NCBI GenBank assembly: GCA_903813345.2
Contig: CAIIXF020000002.1
Coordinates: forward strand, 24,382,455-24,446,454
Reading direction: 5' to 3'
Origin: Owenia fusiformis
Lineage: Eukaryota > Annelida > Polychaeta > Sabellida > Oweniidae
DNA: 64,000 bases
Shown: positions 36,883 through 49,400 of the stretch, one piece after another
Layout of the letters: the number at the start of each line of letters is the position of its first letter
Position numbering within the stretch: position 1 is the first letter of the stretch
Program-made: the position numbers and the translations under genes
The notes under the pieces: generated by a model
Told to the model about the DNA's origin: nothing
Database searches by the model: none
What the model saw: the letters and a program-made list of their open reading frames with translations, nothing else

Positions 36883-37941
36883 TATCCCATCGAACGAAGT
36901 TCGGAGGGATATAGGGAACGCCTCCGTCCGTCCGTCCGTACGTACGTCCGTCCGTACGTACGTCCGTCCGTCCGTACATACGTCCGTCCGTCCGTCCGTC
37001 CGGGCAATAACTCAAATACCGTTGGCCCGATTTTGTTCATATTTTGTACACATATACCCTATTGGAGTAGAAGTTCTGCTCGAAAGCCGATTTTCAAAAT
37101 GGCCGCTCATTTCAAAATGGCGGCCATTTTAGTGACGATTTTACAGTAATTTAGGTGCAATATGTAAAACTGTAATAGCAATATGTTTTAAATGTAAAAA
37201 AATTATAAAGGACATTAATAATGCTACAAATGTAGATATTAAAGAAGCCCATGGCAGCCATCTTGAAAAATGGCGGCCTTTACTCGTCATTTTACGATTT
37301 TTGCTGTAATTCAAAAAGTAGTGGAGCGATTTTGTTCATATTTGGTATGTGAATACTATAAGCATTGCACACTGTCTAAAGACACTTTTGGTAGAAGGCG
37401 GCCATTTTGAAATATGGCCGCCATTTTAACGTATTTTACTATAACTCGAAAAGTAGTGGAGCGATTTTGTTCATATTTGGTATGTGAATACTATAAGCAT
37501 GGCACACTGTCCTATGACACTTTTGGTAGAAGGCGCCCATTTTGAAAAAAAATTGAAAAATGGCCGCCATTTTAACGTATTTTACTATAACTCGAAAAGT
37601 AGTGGAGCAATTTTGTTCATATTTGATATGTGAATACTTTAAGCATGGCACATTGTCTAATAAAACTTTGGGGAGTAGTCGGCCATTTTGAAAAATGGCC
37701 ACCATTTTTATGTGAGTTATTTTACAAGTACTTGTGCGATTTTTCAAAAATTTTAGAGGTGGCTACTGAAAAGCATATTATTTCTTCTGATGACAACTTG
37801 GCTAGTGAGCAACCATTTTGAAAATGGTGGCCTTTCTGGTGTGTTGTTTTACGATATTTGCTATTCGTTTGTAAAAATGCCAGCCATTTCTGTTCGATGG
37901 GATTAGCTACGCTTTGGCGTTGCCGTTGTTCTGGTTTATGA
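36883..37941 (-). repeat. GCCATTTT-family repeat, copy B (inverted), downstream of UNC50
   Basis: It starts TTATCCCATCGAACGAAGTT, then a (CGTC)n tract at 36927-37002, then four or more modules of ~135-180 bp with AAAATGGCCGCCATTTTA. It ends GGGATTAGCTACGCTTTGGC followed by GTTGCCGTTGTTCTGG. This is the reverse of copies A and C. Confidence 0.8.
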
Positions 37942-37999
37942 TGTTTTCTTGTCTAAAAGTAATATTTGAACATAAGACACTTTAAAATGTATCAATGTA

Positions 38000-40392
38000 C
38001 TAGTATCTAGTGTATAAGAGACTTAATAGTTTATATACAACAAAAACTGGTTGTATCATGTGAAATATGTCTGCCAGGGGTCTTAGTGTTAACCCTTTGG
38101 GGTATTGTAAAATATTGGCATGTAAAAAATTTGGGCAGAAAGCTTTCAGGTATGTATAAAATGTACATATGTAAATAAAGCTCTGGGTTATTGATAAAAT
38201 TAAATGTGTTTGTAGAGTTTTATGATCAAAGTTTCAAATGGGGTGGTAAAATCTCCCAACTTTTTTGTGGGCGGTGGTAGGTATTTGGCAGGTGGTGACA
38301 TTTTGAAAATTGTCTTGTTATACTTCTTGCCAATAAAAAAAAACTGCAAAAAGCATTCAAGAATAGATAAATGTAAAATGAACATTTTATAGTGGTGTAT
38401 AAATTCAATTTATTAATTTCAAATATTATGTCTTTATAATTACATCCCTTTGAGCAATGCATGTTGAAACAGAACAATCTCCCCATTGTTCATACACCCA
38501 AAAAACAATTACTCGGAAAAATACAAATAATACAGTACTATGTAATACTTTTAGACCAGTATACCAGAATATTGAACTTTTTTTGCATAAGACTTCTCGG
38601 GGTATGACATATGTTTAATAGTGAGATTGTCTTGCTACAATATCAATTGCTCAGACTGAACACATTACTCAAATAATATCCATTTTGATTTCTAGAAATT
38701 ATTACACAGGAAGGTATATTTCAAGATACCCTGGATTACATATTCTGCATCCATTCTAACTCCCGATGAATTTTTGCATAAATTAAAATGCACAGGAATT
38801 TTACTTAAAGTAACATCTGGGAAAATACCTCCTGTGATTACTCATTAATGAACTGTTCATAATTACATTTTGTACATTGTAAAGTACAGAATATTTACAT
38901 CCAACCAAAGGAGGAACAGCCATCCCAAGTAACTCTATGACCATGGACTTGGTTGAAGGCTCATGGGATCTACTGCAACTCCTTTGTTACTTTGTGCATC
39001 CAAACAACAGAGGAACAGTAAATCCCATCCCCATATGACGATTAACTGGATTCAAGGCTCATGGGATGCACTGTACCTCCTTTGGATTTAACAATTAATG
39101 AACACACTTCATGCTGAGATAAACTGAACTAATATACAGTACATACATATACACTTATCGCAACAGTAATATTTGCATAATTTTTATGATTAATAACGAA
39201 TGATTGGTATTGATTGGATACAATTATATTACACTCTATCATGACTACCAGTCTGAAACTTACAAAATAAACACGTACAAAAATCATTGATGAAGCTGGT
39301 CACTTTGAAATTACCACTTTAAATTAATCTCATCATTACATGCATTAACACTTTAAATGGTGCACAATACACATATATTGAGTACATATATTTGTTTGTA
39401 ATGTTTGATGAGAAAATCTTGAATTTTTATCAGTTTGGAGTATTCCAGGACACTAAAACACTATAATAATTACTGTAAAATCATTTTTTTTAGAAATATT
39501 AATCATTCCTTTTTTGTATTTCGATGGACACTGAACACATGTACTTTAATTCTAAATACATAGACATTTTTACACAACTAATATTGAAGATATCTACATG
39601 AATGTTGAAAATGCTGTATCAAATATATTGCAACTTAACACTTTAAAACACATAGCAAAATAAAAAGAGCAATCAAATCTTTAGAAAAGAAATTTTCCCG
39701 TAAGCGGTAATTCTCTGAAAAATTACTTAAATATATTATTACTAAGGGCTGCTTCTTGAGTATGGCAACATTCAACGGTTCATGATATCAACTATCGATC
39801 ATTTTATGTGGAAAGAGAGTTGAACTCATGATGGTAAATCCACTATGATAATAAACTTGAGCAATGACCCCTTGGATAATATGCGAATACTATATAACTT
39901 TTAATAGACATGTAAAACAGCAAAAATTGTATTAAACATAATAAAGAAAATCCATGGTTACCATGGTAATATTTTTATACAAAAACAACAGCTGGTTTCA
40001 AAGGACACATTTCATTACATGATACACTGTGAAACGTAAAACAAAGAATATCTTTCACTATACACATTACACTGTGAAGTAAAACACAAAGGATATCTTT
40101 CATGACACGATACACTGTAAAATACACAAAAATCAAAATGTCTTCCTCTTTTTTTATGCTCATAGTTAAAGCATAAAAATTATTGGAATAAATGACACTG
40201 CTTATATTCCTAAAACAGAGTGTCTGTATTGCCTATACAATCCTTTCCTTTTAACTTTTTCCATCCACAAATTGAATATAAATGTTTACTTTTGACCACG
40301 TAATCCTTGTTATGACCTAAGAGAATGCACATGATGAGATGCCTTTCAATACTTTCTAATGGAAATTGATTATTTTCTAGTTGTTGCTAACG
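38000..40392. other. UNC50/calnexin convergent intergenic or 3' UTR region
   Basis: No ORF of note. It contains AATAAA on the plus strand at 38174-38179, which could end UNC50. Both 3' UTR ends remain unresolved. Two copies of an AACTCTATGACCATGG/TTCAAGGCTCATGGGAT block lie at 38930-39080. Confidence 0.4.
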
Positions 40393-40429
40393 TTATTCCT
40401 TTCTTGGTTTCCTTTTCCTTGGTGATTTC
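40393..40429 (-). CDS. CANX: Calnexin terminal exon M (ER-retention tail)
   Basis: A 37-nt coding part: it completes Arg, then [11 protein letters not shown] and TAA at 40395-40393. It matches the vertebrate C-terminus ending in RKPRRE, a basic ER-retention signal next to phosphorylatable SP. The acceptor is GGTTCCAG. Confidence 0.93.
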
Positions 40430-43400
40430 CTGGAACCAAAAATGTTTCATTTATTAGTTTGTGTCTGGTACATCATAATATATTAATAATAATAATGATT
40501 AAACATATTTCAGCCTCTTTATTTTTGGCATTTCTAAACGATTCAGTGAGTTAACTCTCTCTGCTACATTACTTCTTTTTCAACTCTGCAATTTAAGATT
40601 TAATAGCCAGGTGAATTATGGGATTCATACACCTGCTTTATAGGTTGATGCATTATGGGATACTATGTTGCAGACACCTGATTTATAGCCAGGTGTACTG
40701 TCAGGTGTACTAAGAACATATCTATTTTACAATCAGGTGCACTTTGGGACACTGGGGCATATACCTGGTATATAGCCAGATGCATAATGGTACAACTAAG
40801 TACATACATCTGTTTTATAGTCAGGTGCATTATGGGATACTTTGGTGCATATATTTGGTGTATAGTGAGTTGCATTATGGGACAACTATATGCATACATC
40901 TGCTTTATAGTCGGGTGCATTATGGGATGCTTTGGTGTATACCACATTTATAGTCAGGTGAATTATGGGTAAATTTGATATGACTGGGGCTCACCTAGTT
41001 GTTTCTTCTGGTACCTCCTCTACTTCTTCTTCTTCCTCCTCCTCTGCTACAGCTTCCTCCTGAAACAAAACATCTTCATAATTAAGTACAGAATTAGCAA
41101 TTATCACATATTAAACATCACATTAGATTGTCTAGTTTTGGGATAGTTTGGCACATACGTCTGCTTTATAGTCAAATGCATTATGGGATACTATGGTGCA
41201 TACATCTGGTTAATAGCTAGATGAACTATGAGACAACTATGTACATATGTCTACCCTATTTGATCGTACAACTAGGAGTCAGGTATATCAATCATGGGAT
41301 ACTTTAATTGGCACATATGTCTGCTTGATAGTCAAATGCATTATGTGATATGATGTTGCATACACCTGATTACACTAGATAGGTTATGGGACAAATAAGT
41401 TCATATGTCTGCCTAAAGTGAGATACAGATTGGAATAATTTGGTCATACATCTGGTTGTCAGGTATATTATGGGATACTGTGGCATATACGTATGCTTGA
41501 AAGTCAAATGCATTATGGGATACTATGATACACCTGGTTAATAGCTAGATGAACTATGAGACAAAATAATTTGATCATACATTTGGTTGTCAGGTATATT
41601 ATGAGATAAATTGGTGAAGATGCCTGCTTATTTAGGTGTCACTAATTCACTGATACACAGTGAAACCTGTAAAGTGGAACACTTAAGCATGTGAAACACT
41701 TGTTTCTTGACCTCTAAAAGAACCTCTGGAAGTGGAACAACTCCCAAGTGGAGCACTTTTAAAGAGGAACCAAAGGTGTTCTACTTACATAGTTTTTACT
41801 GTACAGTGTATGAAATGAAATTGTAACAGTGTAACAGTGTATAAACCATGATGATAATAGAAGGGCACTCTACTTACCTCAGGCTCAGCATCTAAAGCAC
41901 CTTTGCCTTTTTTCTTGCCTTTAGCGGGTTTAGGGGACTCTTTGGATGGTGCATCACCTGAAGCATCATCTTCATCATAGTCCACATCAGGCGTGGCTTC
42001 ATCAGTCTTCTTACGTTCAGCTATATCCGCAGGCTAAAGATAACAGGTCAAATTAGTTAATAGAATTTGTAAAGTTTTTGATTTAGTTTACGTTCGGTAA
42101 AACCTGATTTTCTGAAGGTGAGGCAATGGTTTAAAATCTTCATCTCCAGGTTTTAGTGGACATATTCATGCATATCAATTACATTAAATATAAATGCATT
42201 GGCTGCATATTATTATAATAAATACTAGTAGTTGTGAAAGCAGTTACTATATATACATTTCTTAGTTTATTTATCAAATTTTTTCTCTAATATTTTCTCA
42301 TTAAGCTTATAGGTACATGAAATATTTTGTTTTTACAGATTGAAATTCATCAAATCTAACACACACAACAGAAAGAAATTACATGGAAGCATCACAAATA
42401 TCCCATGCAAAACTTAGATAAAGAGAAAGGTTATGCTATCACAGTGCCCCCTATACTTAATATGTGGCATGTCATAAAACAATGACAATACAAAATCGAT
42501 GTCAGAATTTTTCCTCATAACTCAAGTTTGAAAATGTAAGGAGAACAGCAATAGATTGCTGTGAAGCAACAGATTGCTACATAGCAACATATTGCTAAAT
42601 AGCAACAGATTGCTACCTAGCAACAGATTGCTACATAGCAACAGATTGTTACATAGCAACAGATTGCTGCACACTGCTGAAAGTTCATAAAATCATAAAA
42701 CACTGGGGTTTTGCGACTAATGAATATTTTATGTTCAGACTAAGTAAAATGAAATTTTTAAACCCAGCTGAGAAAAAATTATGTTGCGACTATTGCCATT
42801 ATAATGTATACAAGGCACTGTTGGTAAATATATAAATTACCGTTAAAGGCCCCTTGGTAGGGCAACAATAGACAGATGCGATAACTAAAGGTATTAGCGC
42901 TAGTGTCACAACCAAGCCCCACACCCAAGAGCGGTCATTAGCGTAGGCGAAAAAACGTTGAAATATGTTGCCCTACAAACGACACAAATACAAGTAAGTC
43001 TACAGCTATAAACCACAGCTTATAAAGGAGGATACTATGTTAAACATGCATGCAACGGGTGCTGCCACCTTGTGTTAGCTCTAGCAGAGTCATCTATTGT
43101 GAGAAATGTTTATTTAAGTAAAACCAACAAAAATATAGGAGTGATACAATTAACTACAATAAAATGAAAATTTTAGAAACACACAAAAAGCAGGGAGGAA
43201 TTACATATACATGCTGAAAAACCATCATGCCAAAATGAATGTTGGATGAAGGTTTTCACTGGTACTAAAACATCAAAAAGTCATTTTGGACAAGTCACAT
43301 TAATTTCATTGAAAACAAAAAAAAAATAGAAAATAAAAAATGTGTGAAATTAAAGTATCGAATGATTTCCCATTTTAGCAAAAATCCAAAAAGTAAAACA

Positions 43401-46400
43401 TAAAATATAGCAGTCACCTATGCTCTTTGTTCAACCAATTTTTAAGATTTATTTTCCATTTCAGTCAAATCCCAAATCCCAAGCCCAAAATGACATTTTA
43501 AGGGAATTAGTATTATGTGCAAGCGAACTCCCGTGCAGTGATAGTCTTCAACATAACACTGCGGCGGGCAGGTATCTCATCGTAAGCATGGTAACTTCAT
43601 AATAAACAACTGACGTGATTGGTTCTAGTCCCATGCTCAGGTCGCGTGATTGTAAAATTTAGACAATTTCATTGGTTGAATTGCGCGTATTAACTAATAA
43701 ACAACACGTGCGGTAAACTATTATCAACAAAACTTTTACTCAGAATTCCTTCCGCGGTGATTTCTTCTCATATTTCAATAATTTTGAAATATTTTGACAA
43801 AATAATGATTGGTGAACATAAAAGAACATATCTTTTATAAGTTGTATGAAAATCAAGTACATCTGTGACAAAAAAGGGGGACTATCTTCCCCAAATTTTG
43901 GGGATTCCATAATCTGCCCGCCGCAGTGTCTATACCGAGACACTGCATGGGAGTTCGATGTGCAAGCAGAAGACATTGAAGCAAACACAGTCCAATTTCA
44001 GGCATGTGAAGAACACATTCCAGTTTGTCTCTCACACCTTTTTCTCTCCACTTGAACAGCAGTAAGCAATGAGTAAAACTAAGGGGAGTATCACAACGAT
44101 ACAAATTACAGCTAATATCCAGGGTTTCTCATTAACTGTGCTCTTAATTGCATCCCAAACACTTTGCTAAAACAGAAACAATGAATATAATAAAAAGGTT
44201 AGTTTCCTTATCAAGTCCAGAGAGTATTTCTCCTAAAAATCTAAATCAACATCAAAACTATTGTTTACACTGTTACAGTTAATATATCGATTTTAAATTA
44301 ATGAATATTCAGAATTCAATCTTGATATCTGTAACTGTATTTTTCCTTTAACATTAAAGACATGGTATATATTATTTTTTTGTTTAATGTTCTTAATTTG
44401 AGATAAAATTACGAAAAAGTAATTCCAACATTTATTCTTATCCATTTAACATTGTAAAATTGGTGAAAATTATTGAATCATTTGTTTATATAACATTTTA
44501 TAACATTTATATATGGAATGAACTGAACAGCCCAAAATATATTCTTCTGCTACTCACAGCTGCATTGCTCTCTCTGCGGAATTCCTGGTCCTGTTTGATC
44601 TTCCAGCTTTCAGCAGCCCATTTGTCAGCCACAGACTTGTCATCAATGATCAGGAAGTTGTCGAACAGAAGATTGTTTGAAATTGACCAGAGCTCCAGTC
44701 CTAGAGCACTCTGGAATTGTAATGCATCACATGGTTAGAGTTACGTAGCAGATTTAATTGCTTTGTAGTGAAGCAATTTAACAAAAAGCATCTAAAAGGA
44801 TCTGGGGTGTTACAAAGGCACAAAATTAATTGTTACGAAGATTGTTGGAAATGGTCCATAGTTCCAGTCCTAGAGCACTCTGGAATTACAAGCATCACAT
44901 GGTTAGAGTTACATTACGTAGCACATTTAATTGCTTTGTAGTGAAGCAATTTAACAAAAAGCATCTTAAAGGATCTGGGGTGTTACAAAGGCACAAAATT
45001 AATTGTTACGAAGATTGTTGGAAATGGTCCATAGCTCCAGTCCTAGAGCACTCTGGAATTGTAATGCATCACATGGTTAGAGTTACATAACATAGCACAT
45101 TTAATTGCTTTGTAGTGAAGCAATTTAACAAAAAGCATCTAAAAGGATCTGGGGTGTTACAAAGGCACAAAATTAATTGTTACGAAGATTGTTGGAAATG
45201 GTCCATAGCTCCAGTCTAAGAGCACTCTGGAATTGTAATGCATAAACATTGATTAGAGTTACATAGCAGCTAATAATGGAGTAAACCCCTCCATGGGGAG
45301 CATCAATCAACAAAGCAATATAAAAATAACACATTCATTGAAACAAGCTATTTTTTAAGTGTGACCACTTTCGAACCACGATAGACATGATGCCTTGATT
45401 AAATCATGTACGTTGCATATTGACAAAAATCTTCATAATGAAGGATTTTTGAGCTACGTCAAACAACGTCTAAACCTTACAAGGTATATATTTCTTTATC
45501 ATACACTTTATCTCTAAGTGTGCATGACAGATAAGAGTACAGAAGTATGGAGTTCATTTACATCATTTACAGTTTTCTAGTTAGTTGAGATTATTTTTGG
45601 CCAATTTTTTTGAACACCCTGTACATGTTATACTTACAAAAGGTGTCATTTTATAAGGCTCCTCATCTTCAAAGTAATTTGGGTTCTTTATCATCCTAGG
45701 CTTCCATTTTCCCTTATAGTTGGGGTTGTCGATCTTAGGAGCGTACCACTTGCCCTTATAGAGGGGGTTCTTGATCTGGGGGGTGGTCCACTCGCCACAT
45801 CCTGGGGCACTGGCACATAGCGGGTTGTCTATCATTGGTGCTTCCCATTCTCCATCCATCTCATCATCCCTGTGATGAAGAATTAATTTTTGAGAAGGGG
45901 TCAGTTAAATAAATGAATTAATATATTTTTTAAAAATAGTTTATTTTGACTTAAGCTTTATTTCATCATGCCTGTGTTTAAAAATTTTTTCATAAGGGGT
46001 CAAGTAAATAAATAAATTATATCTTTTTAAAAATAGTTTATTTTGACTTTAGCTCCATTTCATCACCCCTGTTTTAAAAAAGATTTTCATGAGGGGTCAA
46101 GTGAATAAATCAATATCTGTTAAAATATTTTATTTTGACTTTAGCACTTTTGGCTCCAAACCAAAAATGTAAACATTAATGCATACGATTTAACAGAAAC
46201 TGATGTCTCAACCCAGTCCATCTAAACTCAGCAACATGAAATCAAGTGTCATCAAAAACTTGGTAATCAATGGAAGTTGCCGAACATCAATATTATCCAT
46301 ACAGTTAGGATTGAGTCCTCCTCTACGCTAACCCAATAGCTATGATTCCAAATTATTTCTATTCAGTTCAACTCACCAATCGCTTGGTTTCTCAGCATCA

Positions 46401-49400
46401 GGGTCTGCTATAAGAGGCTCTTCATCATCTAACCAACCATCAGGTTTAACAGCATCAATGTCTTCAATCATCTCTGGTTCACTCTCATCCCAATCTTCAG
46501 GTTTGACAGCATCAGGGTCAGGAATCCTTTAAAGGCAACATATAAAATTTAGTAAATGAATGATTAAAACATATTTTTTACTTTACATGGGGCCTTTAAA
46601 CAATTTTGAGTTGAAATAAAGAAATATAACTTTCTGTAAAAACATCAATTAGGCTTTGTCCGATTGCCAACAACATTAATAGCAATTTTATGGTTTTGAA
46701 ATATGGATATTGCTAAAATACTGAAAATTAAATTACTAAAATAATGCAAAATATCACTTAAAGCATGTCAATTCACATTTGTTTGGGTTTAAATAGAATA
46801 ACTATTGTATAATCTTAAGAACCAGAATTAATGATATTTTAGACAATTTATTGATGTTTTATATGGTTTTTAAAAAAAACAACATGGAAATACATTTTCA
46901 AAATGTCACAACTTGGTTCCACTCAATACAAAAATAGATGCCGGATGTCAGTTACACAAAACAGGTGACTACGTATAATCCTGTATGTTTTCACAAAAAT
47001 AGCCATTTAAAATTTGGGACACGTTATTGGCAATGTAGTTTTTTATTCATGGGTGTAATTTTCATTTCTTTCACTTACTTCTCTTTGTCATCCCAGTCTT
47101 CAGGTTTCTTATCATCTGGGTCCACAATTTCCTCTGGAGGGTTAACAGCTGGCCTGTAATACACAGCAATTACATCAATCTCTGTATCAATGTGATTTGC
47201 TTTTTAATCTTTTAAAATCAAAAACTCAATGGAGGGCTGAGTTCTTAATGTGACTTTTTTCATGCTTTTGAAGGAAATTTTCTGAAATGATATGCACTTA
47301 AGAAAAAAAAATTCTCTGCCTAGAACAGTTAAACTGCAAATAAGATCCTTTTTTAATCATGAATGCCAGCTACTTATGAAGGTATACAGTTCTAACTGGG
47401 TAGCTTAGTTGTGAGAAACCCAATCCAACTGGGCAGGGCAAAATCAAAGGATTATCTCTTTCTCAAGGAGTTAAGCTTATTTTGAAAATGAAAATGGTAC
47501 CACTTACTCCATATCTTCAAGAAGGCTTCCAGAGTTGACAAGTTCTTGATCAACAAAGATTTCCCAAGTGTTGTCTGGGAAAAGAGACAAGGTGAACAGA
47601 TGAGTTTTCTTGTCTGTGAAAAACTTGTCCAAACTGACTGTTGGCTTCTTGGCATGTTTCTCCTGAAATGAGAATCAAAGAAAGAATTAAGTATAGAATT
47701 ATTTCAATATGTCTCATCAACTGGGAGATTATCAATTTAGAATTTCAATCATCTACAAATTATTTACAATTTTTTACAAATTATGCTATGTTTTAGCTCA
47801 TATGGGTGAGCTCTTGTTTCTATTTATATTAGAATTTCCTGTTTTCAAGTAGTCTGTTTATTTATTTCGTTGTACTTTTAAACCCTCATGATTACCTAAA
47901 TAATCATACAAGTTTGCAGACAGCATACAAAAGAGAACGCTACATGTTTTTTAATCTGTCATGGAAATAATGTGTATATAACGGTTAACAATACATTATA
48001 TACATTTAAAAGCTGACATATTAATTTACATATCATAAAATCCCATACCTCAAATTCGCCAGTTTTTGGGTTCTTGTGCCTAAAGATGAAGTGAAGTTTG
48101 TGGTCGTTCCCACACTTATCAGGTCCAAACATAATGGTATAAGGCATCTTGTCATTGTAGGTTTTCTGGAACGATCAATATGAAAATGTATTAGTTGTAA
48201 ATTGTTATGTAATGGGTACTGTACTCCTGGTAAATTTCGACGCTATAAAATTTCGCGATTTTTAAAAATTTCACGCGAACAATACCCGGAGTACAGTATT
48301 CAAATGCCCATCAGAGGGCAGATATTTTACCTGTGTGTTAATAGTAATGTCTGGTTAGTCACAAGTCACAGTCACAAGTCACAGTCACAAGTCACAGTCA
48401 CATGTCACAAGTCAAAGTCACAAGTCAGTCACAAGCAAATATATCTAGCAGCTCCTTGATTAAAATGAAGATGGAAGTTCAATGCATATTGAAGGTAGTA
48501 AGAGGGGATTGCATGAGAAGTATTCTATACACATACCAGATCAAGCTGTTTGTTATCTGTTAGTAGTTTCACATAGGCACCTCCACATTCTTGACCATCT
48601 TGGAAACGTACCTCATATCTACAAGTATAATATGGATATAAATTGAAGTAATACAAAGATACTTCCAAATTTGGGTTAATTTAGCGCTATCTGATTTGCC
48701 ATTTTCACAATTTTTTGTATATGGGGGATTATTTTATAAACCAGGGACAATATCATAACTTAGGTAGGCTGTGTAACTTGAGTAATTTGGGGCATGAAAA
48801 CTTAACTGCATCTGAAACAAACAATATAAGGTTCGATTCTATCCTTAATGTTATCCTCACACCATTATAAATTTATAATTTGTGATCGCCTACTAGAGAG
48901 AGGGTAGTTAATAACTAGACTCTGCGCGCAGGGTACTAAAACATACCCTAACCATTCAGTATAAAAACGTCTTCTGTTGATTTAAAACAATGAAATGCTC
49001 TATAATTGAGAAATATTTCACATATGGTAGAAAATGATATTTCAAGTTCAACTTACTGTACAATAAGAGGTGAGCCATCAAACTTATATGGTTTATTAAG
49101 TTTGGTTGAGATTGCATGTAGCCTGGCCTTTGACTAAAAAGAAACAAGAAATTATGTCACAACATGCATACAGTATTTGCATTTCTAAAGGTGCCAGGTA
49201 ATAAAGTAATGTAATTTTTATTTTTTACACAGAGTAATTGTTTTATAGCAAGAGTAAAAACTAATTTTCTAAAATCATATAATCCTACGATTTTTCATAA
49301 AAAACTCATTTTTCAACGAAACACATTTTTGTTAAAGACTCCTGACTTCTTGAATTACTTTTTGTAAACCCTGATATTTCTTTTGATTTTTTTACCAATC

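Noticed and set aside
36820-37149. Arg/Pro/Ser/Val-rich frame (RPSVRTYVRPSVR)
   Set aside because: Translation of the (CGTC)n tract in a dispersed repeat.
40663-40947. Frames with repeated [10 protein letters not shown] on the minus strand and YSQVHYG on the plus strand
   Set aside because: They arise from the degenerate 57-bp tandem repeat and have no start context, conservation or splice structure.
44460-45090. Plus-strand frames with repeated SSPRALWN
   Set aside because: Antisense of calnexin exon I and its tandem copies.
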